A stretch of 8,647 bases of DNA from the NCBI GenBank assembly GCA_938045215.1, contig CALINF010000151.1, positions 1-8,647 on the forward strand, given 5' to 3'. The DNA is from an uncultured Halieaceae bacterium. Its GTDB lineage: Bacteria; Pseudomonadota; Gammaproteobacteria; Pseudomonadales; Halieaceae. The translations under genes were made by a program, and so were the position numbers. The notes below the pieces were generated by a model, which saw only the letters and a program-made list of their open reading frames with translations, was not told the origin of the DNA and made no database searches. Position 1 is the first letter of the stretch, and each line of letters opens with the position of its first letter. Below are positions 1-6,505 of this stretch, piece after piece.

Positions 1-369
1 GGAGTTCACCAAAAACCGGCCACCACCCTGGGCAGCGCCCTCAAATCGTGCCTGCAGCAAGGCATTGAGCGCGGAGTTGAAGTCATACAAATTGGCAAAG
101 AAGTTGCCGACACCGCGCTGGGCCGGGTCTGGCATAACAAAGTCATAACCCTTGGCAACCGGCCGCAGAATCCATTTGTCGAGTTGATTGTTAAATGCAA
201 ATAGTGGTCGGTTGATGGACTCAAGAGGGTCCACATTCTTTTCCGAACTCTCAAGCACCACCCCCGCTCCGGGTGATTCCAGAACTTCAACTACGCCCTC
301 GCCTTCCGCTGAGACCGGGCCAACGAGGCACAGGCAGCCCAGCAGAATTGTCGTTAAAACAGCGCGCAT
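1..369 (-). CDS. mlaA: MlaA (VacJ) phospholipid-retrieval outer-membrane protein, N-terminal part
   Basis: This is the first 123 codons of an MlaA/VacJ protein; the rest lies beyond the left edge. MlaA sits in the outer membrane and passes misplaced phospholipids to MlaC and the MlaFEDB ABC transporter, which keeps lipid asymmetry. The family signature is clear: VDPLESINRPLFAFNNQLD at residues 46-64, then a KPVAKGY-like RPVAKGYDFV (69-78), GVGNFFANLYD (86-96), NALLQARFEGAA (102-113) and GRFLVNS (117-123). The start is the ATG at 369; no earlier in-frame ATG or GTG is present and no strong Shine-Dalgarno is visible. The N-terminus (MRAVLTTILLGC...GPVSA) is a signal sequence. It could be lipidated at Cys12 (LLGC) or cut after VSA at residue 21; most MlaA proteins are lipoproteins. 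It lies 106 nt downstream of hvfC on the same strand but has its own promoter. Identity is firm from sequence pattern; function is by family. Confidence 0.9.
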   Translation of the reverse strand, partial: MRAVLTTILLGCLCLVGPVSAEGEGVVEVLESPGAGVVLESSEKNVDPLESINRPLFAFNNQLDKWILRPVAKGYDFVMPDPAQRGVGNFFANLYDFNSALNALLQARFEGAAQGGGRFLVNS

Positions 370-397
370 GCAGGTGGGTCCATGTTTCCAGTGCGAA

Positions 398-426
398 ATT
401 TTACGCCGCGACTGTGTGTCCGGCAA
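398..426 (-). promoter_or_regulatory. sigma70-type promoter of mlaA
   Basis: On the minus strand a -35 box TTGCCG (421-426) is separated by exactly 17 nt from a -10 box TAAAAT (398-403). Transcription would start near 391, giving a leader of about 22 nt before the mlaA ATG at 369. Box quality and spacing are good; activity is inferred. Confidence 0.6.
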
Positions 427-445
427 CTGTTTTCATTGAGCTTGC

Positions 446-485
446 GGGGCTCCTTCGAGCCCCCGTCCGGGCAGTTCAAGCTGCC
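446..485 (-). terminator. two tandem hairpins at the end of the hvf operon
   Basis: Two inverted repeats follow each other at the 3' end of hvfC. The first is a 5-bp stem (481-485 with 470-474) with a 6-nt loop that contains the hvfC stop codon. The second is a perfect 7-bp GC-rich stem (457-463 with 446-452: GGGGCTC / GAGCCCC on the minus strand) around a GAAG tetraloop. No U-run follows in either direction, so this is not a textbook intrinsic terminator. It may be a Rho-assisted terminator or a structure that protects the mRNA 3' end, and it separates the operon from the mlaA promoter. Confidence 0.4.
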
Positions 486-1231
486 TTGAAATAGATTACG
501 CCCTGATCGCAGAGCTGGTTCAACTGTTGTTCACCAAACTCCAACAGGGTTTCAGCTGGCATGTTCAGCTCTTTTGCCAGTAAATTGACCACCGCTTCAA
601 CAGTATGGTCACCATCACGTACCAATTCTAACAATCGAGCGGTCGCGGCATTTAGCGCCATGAACTGCACGGTATCTGATGCATCCCGGTAAACTACCAG
701 ATAACAGGGCTCGCCCGGCACTTGTGGCTGGAACCCCGGACCAATCTGATGAACTGGCCACTCGTAGCCCAACACCCAGGCCAGCGGTGACAAAGCCACA
801 ATCATAGACACAGATCGGGGCGTTGGTGCGGAGACAGGGAACGTATCCTCAGAAACATCGAGAGCCAGCTCTACCCACTCATAATGCGCCAGCTCGGCGA
901 TAAACGGAGGATCGCACTCTCTGGGCTCAAAATCCTCTGTAAGAAAACGCAGGAACTCCTGGCTGATCTCAAGAAAGTATGGCGTATGACAGCGATGAAC
1001 ATCGATAAACTGGCGCACAAGTCCATGCCATTCCTCGTCGTCGTAGAGGCTGTGCAGTACAGGAAATCCTCCGCGAATAAACCCCTCAATGTTGTTATAA
1101 ACAAGGTCAAGATACACCTGCAAACGTCGGGCCTCTATGCCCTCTGGCGGAGCTTCACCCGCGGGATTGCGCAGGAATCGGCCCATCTTCATCTGACTGG
1201 CCCGAAGCGCTGATTCGCCGGAGTGCTTCAT
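476..1231 (-). CDS. hvfC: HvfC/BufC-type partner protein (DUF2063) for copper-peptide maturation
   Basis: This 251-aa protein is predicted to be the partner of the DUF692 iron enzyme HvfB and to bring the HvfA precursor to it. An N-terminal DUF2063 helical domain covers about residues 10-100 (RRLQVYLDLVYNNIEGFIRG at 35-54, GGFPVLHSLY at 54-63). The C-terminal stretch 188-248 has the pattern of a PqqD/RRE winged helix: FMALNAATARLLELV, then GDHTVEAVVNLL, then QLNQLCDQGVIYF. Gonococcal NGO1945 is a structurally known protein with the same two-part plan. I chose the ATG at 1231 because it overlaps the hvfB stop as ATGA, the usual sign of translational coupling. The frame is open upstream to a possible ATG at 1273 and a longer start at 1396, but both would lie deep inside hvfB. 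The protein has no signal peptide, so it acts in the cytoplasm. It is the last gene of the operon; hairpins follow. Confidence 0.85.
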   Translation of the reverse strand: MKHSGESALRASQMKMGRFLRNPAGEAPPEGIEARRLQVYLDLVYNNIEGFIRGGFPVLHSLYDDEEWHGLVRQFIDVHRCHTPYFLEISQEFLRFLTEDFEPRECDPPFIAELAHYEWVELALDVSEDTFPVSAPTPRSVSMIVALSPLAWVLGYEWPVHQIGPGFQPQVPGEPCYLVVYRDASDTVQFMALNAATARLLELVRDGDHTVEAVVNLLAKELNMPAETLLEFGEQQLNQLCDQGVIYFKAA

Positions 1232-2085
1232 AGGTTTACTGCCTGCCCAGATGACCCCTGCGTGCAGTCGCATTGCAACTTCCTGATCTGCCGTACCTCC
1301 TGTAACAGCTTCTCCAGTGGCGGCAGGTTGAAATCCCGCTCCAACAAGGTCGGTAACGGCCCTACCCGCTGATATGCCTGTTCCAGTATCGCCCATACGG
1401 GGTCGATCACATCCGTGCCATGAGTATCCACCTTCAGATCCTCGGCCTCATCGTAATGACCCGCCACATGAATATAGACGGCCTTTTCCAGCGGTAGGCT
1501 TGCGAGAAACTCAATCGGGTCGTAACTGTGATTGATGCTGTTGACGTAAATATTGTTTACATCCAGTAGCAACTGAGCGCCAGATTCGTCCAGCACGGCA
1601 CGGATGAATTCGGCCTCGGTCAGTTCCGTATGAGCTTGAGCGTAGTAAGACGCATTTTCCAGGACCAAAGGGCGGCCGATGATGTCCTGTACCTGACGAA
1701 CGCGCTGGGCAACGTAATGCACAGCTTCTTCAGTAAACGGGATCGGTAACAGATCATACAGATGGCCTTGCGCGGCACAATATGTGAGGTGCTCGCTGTA
1801 TAGCGGTGCATCAATCTCGTCCATGAGGGTTTTGACCGACTGCACCAGATCAGTATCAAGCGCGTCCGGGCCACCAATATCCAGAGACAAACCATGCAAA
1901 GCAATGGTGTAACGCTCGGCCAGTGCTCTGAACTGTTTGCCCAGCCGCCCCCCAACGCCGATCCAATTCTCGGGAGCGACCTCCATGAAGTCTACATCTT
2001 CCGGGGCCATAGACGAAAGCGGACCCAACAGGGCCCGCCTTAAACCGAGACCTGATCCGTGCAGGTCTCGCTGTGAATCAGGCAT
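1228..2085 (-). CDS. hvfB: HvfB/BufB-type DUF692 multinuclear iron enzyme (MbnB-like)
   Basis: A 285-aa DUF692 TIM-barrel protein, the family of MbnB (methanobactin), HvfB and BufB. Family members use two or three iron ions and O2 to oxidise cysteines in a peptide substrate to oxazolone/thioamide or thiooxazole groups. Family hallmarks are GLGLRR at the N-terminus (12-17), DFMEVAPENWIG (32-43), LHGLSLDIGG (63-72), YSEHLTY (96-102), PLVLENASYY (139-148), LLLDVNNIYVNSINH (172-186), YIHVAGHYD (204-212), DTHGTDV (220-226) and LLERDFNLP (247-255). Likely metal ligands, from family pattern only, are His64, Glu98/His99, Glu143, Asp175, His206, His210, His222 and Glu249. I prefer the ATG at 2085, which overlaps the hvfA stop codon as TAATG, over the GTG at 2097, which would extend into hvfA. 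Coupled translation is likely, since no strong Shine-Dalgarno is visible. A Cys-x-Cys lies near the C-terminus (272-274). No signal peptide is present, so it is cytoplasmic. Confidence 0.9.
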   Translation of the reverse strand: MPDSQRDLHGSGLGLRRALLGPLSSMAPEDVDFMEVAPENWIGVGGRLGKQFRALAERYTIALHGLSLDIGGPDALDTDLVQSVKTLMDEIDAPLYSEHLTYCAAQGHLYDLLPIPFTEEAVHYVAQRVRQVQDIIGRPLVLENASYYAQAHTELTEAEFIRAVLDESGAQLLLDVNNIYVNSINHSYDPIEFLASLPLEKAVYIHVAGHYDEAEDLKVDTHGTDVIDPVWAILEQAYQRVGPLPTLLERDFNLPPLEKLLQEVRQIRKLQCDCTQGSSGQAVNL

Positions 2086-2273
2086 TAGCCGCCGCACTTA
2101 CCTTCGCCGCATTTGCCCTCGCCTTCAGACTTCTCGGCACCACCACACTTACCTTCGCCGCACTTGCCTTCGCCTTCGCCTTTCTTGGCGTCGCCACATT
2201 TACCTTCACCGCACTTGCCTTCGCCTTCGCCTTTCTTGGCGTCGCCACATTTACCTTCGCCACACTTGCCTTC
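2085..2273 (-). repeat. 51-bp tandem repeat array encoding EGKCG pairs in hvfA
   Basis: Three full 51-bp units (2223-2273, 2172-2222, 2121-2171) and one partial unit (2087-2120) encode EGKCGEGKCG followed by a 7-aa linker. The first two units encode identical 17-aa repeats and differ at only two synonymous third positions. Unit 3 keeps the period but changes the linker from DAKKGEG to GAEKSEG, and the last unit ends after the second motif plus one Gly. The gradient from near-identical to diverged units suggests stepwise duplication, with units 1 and 2 the youngest pair. Confidence 0.9.
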
Positions 2274-2435
2274 TTCATCGGATTTTCCATGATGATTGAA
2301 ATTGGCCAGATCGTACCCACCGCTGAGCTGCTGGGCCGAAAAAGGGTTCGCCTCGGCAGAAGCCAAAGGAGCGATAGACGTTGCCAGGAATGCTGCGCCA
2401 AGTGCAGCTACCAGTGGTTTTTTAGATTGAGCCAT
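2085..2435 (-). CDS. hvfA: HvfA/bufferin-type precursor peptide with eight EGKCG motifs
   Basis: A 116-aa precursor of a ribosomally made, post-translationally modified copper-binding peptide. Residues 1-27 form a Sec signal peptide (positively charged MAQSKK, hydrophobic core, cut after ASA). Next come ANPFSAQQLSGGYDLANF (29-46), matching the NPF...L..GY.LA stretch of Haemophilus-type HvfA, and a short HHGKSDE linker. The rest is eight EGKCG motifs in four pairs, with Cys at 58, 63, 75, 80, 92, 97, 109 and 114 (alternate spacing of 5 and 12). No Cys lies outside the motifs. In H. influenzae HvfA, HvfB-HvfC turn EGKCG cysteines into copper-binding oxazolone/thioamide pairs, so the same is inferred here. 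The start at 2435 is backed by AGGGA seven nt upstream. A longer in-frame ATG (2534) has no such site and would bury the signal peptide. It is the first gene of the operon. Confidence 0.9.
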   Translation of the reverse strand: MAQSKKPLVAALGAAFLATSIAPLASAEANPFSAQQLSGGYDLANFNHHGKSDEEGKCGEGKCGDAKKGEGEGKCGEGKCGDAKKGEGEGKCGEGKCGGAEKSEGEGKCGEGKCGG

Positions 2436-2442
2436 AATGATT

Positions 2443-2447
2443 TCCCT
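2443..2447 (-). promoter_or_regulatory. Shine-Dalgarno site of hvfA
   Basis: AGGGA on the minus strand lies seven nt before the ATG at 2435. It decides the start of hvfA, placing the signal peptide at the true N-terminus and ruling out the in-frame extension to 2534. Confidence 0.65.
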
Positions 2448-2527
2448 GTAGTTTTTTCGTTGTTGTACGTATTCAAAACATTCGAAATGCTCCAGGGGCA
2501 CACCCATGGACAGCTTTCTTGATACGT

Positions 2528-2555
2528 AGGACACAGTATCGGCGAGGAAGTTTCC
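2528..2555 (-). promoter_or_regulatory. possible ECF-like promoter in the hrpA-hvfA gap
   Basis: The 212-nt gap between the hrpA stop and the hvfA ATG must hold the operon promoter unless hvfA is read through from hrpA. No convincing sigma70 pair is visible. On the minus strand GGAAAC (2550-2555) is followed after 16 nt by TGTCCT (2528-2533), a layout like ECF sigma promoters. GGAAAC is part of a GGAA-AC-TTCC inverted repeat (2546-2555), which could instead be an operator. Transcription would start near 2520, giving a leader of about 85 nt. Related operons elsewhere are under ECF sigma control; here this is a weak inference. Confidence 0.2.
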
Positions 2556-2647
2556 CCCGACCTGCCTCAGAAATGGTAATTTTTCACATTTTTCAGACTA
2601 ATCTTCCTTCCACGAGCACGCCTGTTGCGAAGACTGCGTTCTGCGGC

Positions 2648-5600
2648 TCAATGAGGGTTCTTTTGCAGCCACTGCTCAACCTGCCGCCATTGCTGTCTGA
2701 GCCGTTTCTCTGATACCGCCCTGCGAGTGCCGAGATTCTGTGCAAACAACGAGACCCGAAACTCCTCCAGTAACCAGCGGTACTGACATGCGTCGTCGCA
2801 CAATTGCAGCAAACCGGGGCGCGTTTTAAGCAGACCCATCAGCGGGTCTGACAGCGTGTGCAAAAGCGCGACATACTGGCTATCTTTTGTCACTTGTCCT
2901 GAGAAACGTTCCAGTCGATAGCGCATGGCTTTGGCATAGCGCGGGTACTGCGCAAACCACTCCGATGGCGTATCACTGACAAAATTCGCCCCCAGCAACG
3001 CATCGAGTTGCTGTTCTACGTCTGTTTTATTTTCAAGGAATTTACCCTGGGGCATGGCAGATAGCAGTGTTTTGACCTGAACGACAACCTGCAGGGTGTT
3101 CAACAGCGTCGCCTCGAGCGTATTCGCACACTCCACCAAGCGAGGCTTGGCCGATGCCAACGCCAACGCAAAGGTCTGCTGCGTACGAATGTCCTGAGCA
3201 TCAAGCTCCATGGCATCGCGCAATGCACCGCAAATCAAGTCTTCTATCAACGCCGCCCGCTCAAGACCTGCGCCAGCCAACGCAAGATTAAAGTGGTTCC
3301 CCCGCAGCAGATTCTTGCGCAGATATTTCACTGCCTGGGCATTCTGTAGCAGCGCCAGTCGCATCAGACCGTGACGATGAGCAACCTGCGCCTCTGAAGG
3401 ATAGTCAAACAGCTCGATAGCAGCACTGTCACCCCGGTCGACCAACGCCGGGTATGACAGAATCGACACACCGGCCTGCTTAAATCGCCATTGCCTGGGT
3501 AGCTCATCCATATCCCAACGGACGAGTCCCTCCCGTGCCGGGCCCTCGGTTGCCGTATGCCCTACCGGTTTGTCAGCGCTACCTCGCAGCCGCTGAACGA
3601 GGCCGGCAATATCTCTGCTCTGGGCGATGAGTTTACCGGTGGCATCTACCACGCGCAGGTTCATCCGATAGTAATCATCCAGCGCGTCCGCGCTGAAGTC
3701 GCTGGCACTGATCCGTACCCCGGCCATGTTGGTGAATATTTTGGCCAGCGCTTGATCGAGCGCTGTATTAGCCGGCGTCAGAGTGGTCAACGCTCGATCT
3801 ACATAGTCAGGCACAGGCACCAGGTGCTTGCGCAGCGCTTTGGGCAAACTTTTCGTCAATGCAATGCACTTATCGCGCAACATGCCTGGCACAACCCACT
3901 CAAACAGCTGCTGCGGTACGCGATTAAGCAGCGCTATGGGAACCGTGACCGATACGCCGTCTGTGTCCTTGCCCGGCTCAAACTGATAAGCCAGTCGAAA
4001 CTGCATATCTTCGTATTCGAGCACGCCAGGAAACTGCTCGGTAAGTGCGGACCCCGGGTCTCGAGCCATCAGCAGTTCACGCGGAATACGCAGGCTCTGA
4101 TCCGCACCTGGTGTCTTCTTTAGCCAGGACTGCAAACGCCCGGCGGTGAAAGCATCCTCTGGTAATCGCTCATCGTAGAAATTAAACAGCACCTGCTCGT
4201 CGGCAACGATATCTCGACGCCGGACACGCGATTCCAACTCTTCCAGCTCACGCAGCACCTTCATGTTGTGCTTCAGGAACGCGGGAAACTGGCGATAACC
4301 ACCCGCCATCAAGCCTTCCCGAATCAACAGTTCGCGGGCTTCGCCTGGGTTGATATTGCCGTAGTGCACGGTGCGCTTGTCTACCAACGTCAGCCCATAG
4401 AGACTGATTCGCTCATATGCCACTACACGCCCGCTGCGACCCTGCCAACGTGGCTCGTAATAATGATGCTTGAGCAGCGTGGGATTAACATCCAGCACCC
4501 ACTCAGGCTCAATCGCACCGACGGTGCGAGCAAACACACGAGACGTTTCTACCAGCTCAGCCGCCACCAGCCATTTCGGTGGCTTTTTCGACTGTGAGGA
4601 GCCGGGAAAAACCTGTAGCTTGCGATTACGCGCGCCCAGAAAGTCTCTGCCTTCATGCTGCTGGGCAATGTTACTAAGCAGACCAGACAGCAGTGCGACA
4701 TGAACACCCTGATAATTTTCTTCCTCTGGCAGTTTGGAACCGGGTCGAACGCCCTGCTGCCTACACGCGATCGTGAGCTGGGAATGAACTTCACGCCATT
4801 CCCGCAACCGAAGAAAGGACAGGAACTCCTTCTTACACAGCTTACGTAACTGATTTTGAGTTAGCGCCTGACGCTGCTCCTCAAAATAGCGCCAGAGGTT
4901 AAGCCATGACAGAAAGTCCGAACGCGGATGCTTGAAGCGCGCATGTAGTTGATCAGCCTGCTGCTGTTTGTCTGCCGGACGTTCGCGCGGATCTGCAATG
5001 GCGAGGGCGCTGGCGATAACCAGAACCTCCTCAAGACAATCCTGCGATTGCGCAGCAAGGACCATTCGCGCCAGTCGGGGATCAGTCGGCAAGCGCGCCA
5101 TGCGTTTGCCCAGCGCAGTAAGCTTGCCTGAAGGGCTAACGGCACCCAGCTCTTCCAGCAATTTATATCCATCACGCACCATGCGCGGATCTGGCGGATT
5201 GATGAAGGGAAATCGGGTGACGTCGCCCAGACCCAGTTGCAGCATTTGTAGAATGACTGCAGCAAGATTAGTACGCTTTATCTCGGGGTCGGTAAATTCG
5301 GGGCGCCCTGCAAAATCCTGCTCGCTATACAGGCGCAGGCAGACACCTGATGCCACACGACCGCAGCGCCCTTGGCGTTGATTCGCACTGGCCTGTGAAA
5401 TGGGTTCTATTGGCAAGCGTTGCACTTTCGTTCGAAAGCTGTAGCGACTGATGCGAGCCTCACCCGGATCGATGACGTAGCGAATACCCGGTACGGTAAG
5501 AGAGGTCTCTGCCACGTTGGTCGCCAGCACAACCCGCATACCACGTCGGCTATTGGTATCGAAAACGCGCGCCTGCTCGGCCTGACTCAGACGTGCGTAA

Positions 5601-6391
5601 AGCGGCAGGACATTAACGTCTTGCTGATGGCGCAGATGTTTGGACAGTTCACGAATTTCCCGTTCGCCTGACTGGAAGACAAGCACATCGCCGCGAGGCC
5701 CGAAACGTCCCGCACTGATATCGGCTACCAGCTGCCCGATCTGCTCCACCACCCCCTCGTCGCTCTCTTCGAGCGGATCAAAATAGTGTGTCTCTACGGG
5801 GTAGGTACGCCCGGAAACTTCAATAACCGGCGCATCGTTAAAGTGCTTGGAAAAACTGTCCACATCGATGGTGGCAGACGTCACAATCACCTTCAGGTCA
5901 GGGCGTCGTGGCAGTAGCTGTTTAAGATAGCCAAGAATGAAATCGATGTTCAGGCTGCGCTCATGGGCCTCGTCGATTATCAGGGTGTCATAGGCGCGCA
6001 GCTGCCTGTCACGCTGCATTTCATTGAGCAGAATTCCATCGGTCATTAACTTGACCGCCGTTGCCTCAGAAACGCGATCAGTAAACCGAACCTGATACCC
6101 AACCACATCACCCAGCGAGGTATTCATTTCCTCCGCGATACGCGCAGCAACCGTGCGCGCTGCCAATCGGCGAGGCTGCGTATGCCCGATCCTCTGCACT
6201 CTGCCACGACCCAGTTCCAGGCAGATTTTCGGTATCTGGGTAGTCTTGCCTGAGCCTGTTTCTCCCGCGACAATCACTACCTGGTGCTCACTGATGGCAC
6301 GCGCGATATCTGCCCGCCGTTCAACAACCGGCAGTTCCTCGGGAAAACGCAGAGGGGGTATTACTCTGGGCTGTGGCGCTGCCTCAGTCAC
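2648..6391 (-). CDS. hrpA: ATP-dependent RNA helicase HrpA (DEAH box)
   Basis: A 1247-aa DEAH-box RNA helicase, cytoplasmic. In E. coli HrpA acts on mRNA processing and frees stalled or collided ribosomes. Visible motifs are Walker A AGETGSGKT (42-50), motif Ia TQPRRLAA (71-78), DEAH (140-143), SAT (172-174), motif V TNVAETSLTVPGI (291-303) and motif VI QRQGRCGR (338-345). A helicase-associated HA2 region follows (about 405-500), then an OB-fold region (about 560-640) and a long C-terminal DUF3418 region typical of bacterial HrpA. The start is a GTG at 6391; a TAG lies three codons upstream in frame, so no longer protein is possible. E. coli HrpA (about 1300 aa) has some 55 more residues at its N-terminus before the matching region. 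The nearest Shine-Dalgarno-like AAGG is about 16 nt away, so initiation looks weak. The gene is divergent from the hydratase at 6506, and no clear terminator follows it. Confidence 0.95.
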   Translation of the reverse strand: MTEAAPQPRVIPPLRFPEELPVVERRADIARAISEHQVVIVAGETGSGKTTQIPKICLELGRGRVQRIGHTQPRRLAARTVAARIAEEMNTSLGDVVGYQVRFTDRVSEATAVKLMTDGILLNEMQRDRQLRAYDTLIIDEAHERSLNIDFILGYLKQLLPRRPDLKVIVTSATIDVDSFSKHFNDAPVIEVSGRTYPVETHYFDPLEESDEGVVEQIGQLVADISAGRFGPRGDVLVFQSGEREIRELSKHLRHQQDVNVLPLYARLSQAEQARVFDTNSRRGMRVVLATNVAETSLTVPGIRYVIDPGEARISRYSFRTKVQRLPIEPISQASANQRQGRCGRVASGVCLRLYSEQDFAGRPEFTDPEIKRTNLAAVILQMLQLGLGDVTRFPFINPPDPRMVRDGYKLLEELGAVSPSGKLTALGKRMARLPTDPRLARMVLAAQSQDCLEEVLVIASALAIADPRERPADKQQQADQLHARFKHPRSDFLSWLNLWRYFEEQRQALTQNQLRKLCKKEFLSFLRLREWREVHSQLTIACRQQGVRPGSKLPEEENYQGVHVALLSGLLSNIAQQHEGRDFLGARNRKLQVFPGSSQSKKPPKWLVAAELVETSRVFARTVGAIEPEWVLDVNPTLLKHHYYEPRWQGRSGRVVAYERISLYGLTLVDKRTVHYGNINPGEARELLIREGLMAGGYRQFPAFLKHNMKVLRELEELESRVRRRDIVADEQVLFNFYDERLPEDAFTAGRLQSWLKKTPGADQSLRIPRELLMARDPGSALTEQFPGVLEYEDMQFRLAYQFEPGKDTDGVSVTVPIALLNRVPQQLFEWVVPGMLRDKCIALTKSLPKALRKHLVPVPDYVDRALTTLTPANTALDQALAKIFTNMAGVRISASDFSADALDDYYRMNLRVVDATGKLIAQSRDIAGLVQRLRGSADKPVGHTATEGPAREGLVRWDMDELPRQWRFKQAGVSILSYPALVDRGDSAAIELFDYPSEAQVAHRHGLMRLALLQNAQAVKYLRKNLLRGNHFNLALAGAGLERAALIEDLICGALRDAMELDAQDIRTQQTFALALASAKPRLVECANTLEATLLNTLQVVVQVKTLLSAMPQGKFLENKTDVEQQLDALLGANFVSDTPSEWFAQYPRYAKAMRYRLERFSGQVTKDSQYVALLHTLSDPLMGLLKTRPGLLQLCDDACQYRWLLEEFRVSLFAQNLGTRRAVSEKRLRQQWRQVEQWLQKNPH

Positions 6392-6400
6392 GGGGATCTA

Positions 6401-6428
6401 TTGATTACCTTTTCGCTCTTTGTACAAC
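6401..6428 (+). promoter_or_regulatory. possible promoter of the MaoC-like gene
   Basis: TTGATT (6401-6406) and TACAAC (6423-6428) are 16 nt apart on the plus strand, giving a leader of about 70 nt. The -10 box overlaps a perfect 8-bp palindrome TTGTACAA (6420-6427). The site covers the hrpA leader on the other strand, so the two divergent genes could interfere. Moderate box quality only. Confidence 0.3.
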
Positions 6429-6444
6429 GAGTCATAAACCGCTG

Positions 6445-6457
6445 ACCCATTCTGGGT
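6445..6457. repeat. short inverted repeat in the hrpA-hydratase gap
   Basis: ACCCA-TTC-TGGGT is a perfect 5-bp inverted repeat with a 3-nt centre, extendable by a G-T and a T-A pair on each side. It lies midway in the 114-nt divergent gap, where it could be an operator for either gene or a small hairpin in the hydratase leader. Function is unknown. Confidence 0.35.
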
Positions 6458-6505
6458 TACCATCACCAAAAAAACCAACAACACACTTAGAGGCTCGCCG
6501 GGACC

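Noticed and set aside
6..439. Short frames on both strands over the mlaA start
   Set aside because: The MlaA family motifs run in a different minus-strand frame from 369 to the left edge, so these are shadows.
1232..1396. Longer hvfC start at 1273 or 1396
   Set aside because: These lie well inside hvfB. The extra residues do not resemble DUF2063, while the ATGA overlap at 1228-1231 is a normal operon junction.
2078..2401. Minus-strand frame encoding a Lys/Ala/Val-rich, histone-H1-like repeat protein
   Set aside because: It is the shifted reading of the hvfA 51-bp repeats. The Shine-Dalgarno, signal peptide and EGKCG motifs all belong to the hvfA frame.
2073..2522. Plus-strand frame of 149 codons encoding a hydrophobic repeat (TFAALAFAFAFLG) resembling a membrane protein
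   Set aside because: It is the antisense of the hvfA repeat; purine-rich EGKCG codons read backwards give Phe/Ala/Leu. No ribosome site supports it.
2436..2534. N-terminal extension of hvfA by 33 codons
   Set aside because: No ribosome site at 2534, and it would place a polar stretch with Cys in front of a normal signal peptide. The site at 2443-2447 favours 2435.
3557..4123. 188-codon plus-strand frame inside hrpA
   Set aside because: Antisense shadow of a strongly conserved helicase gene, with no ribosome site and no recognisable domain.
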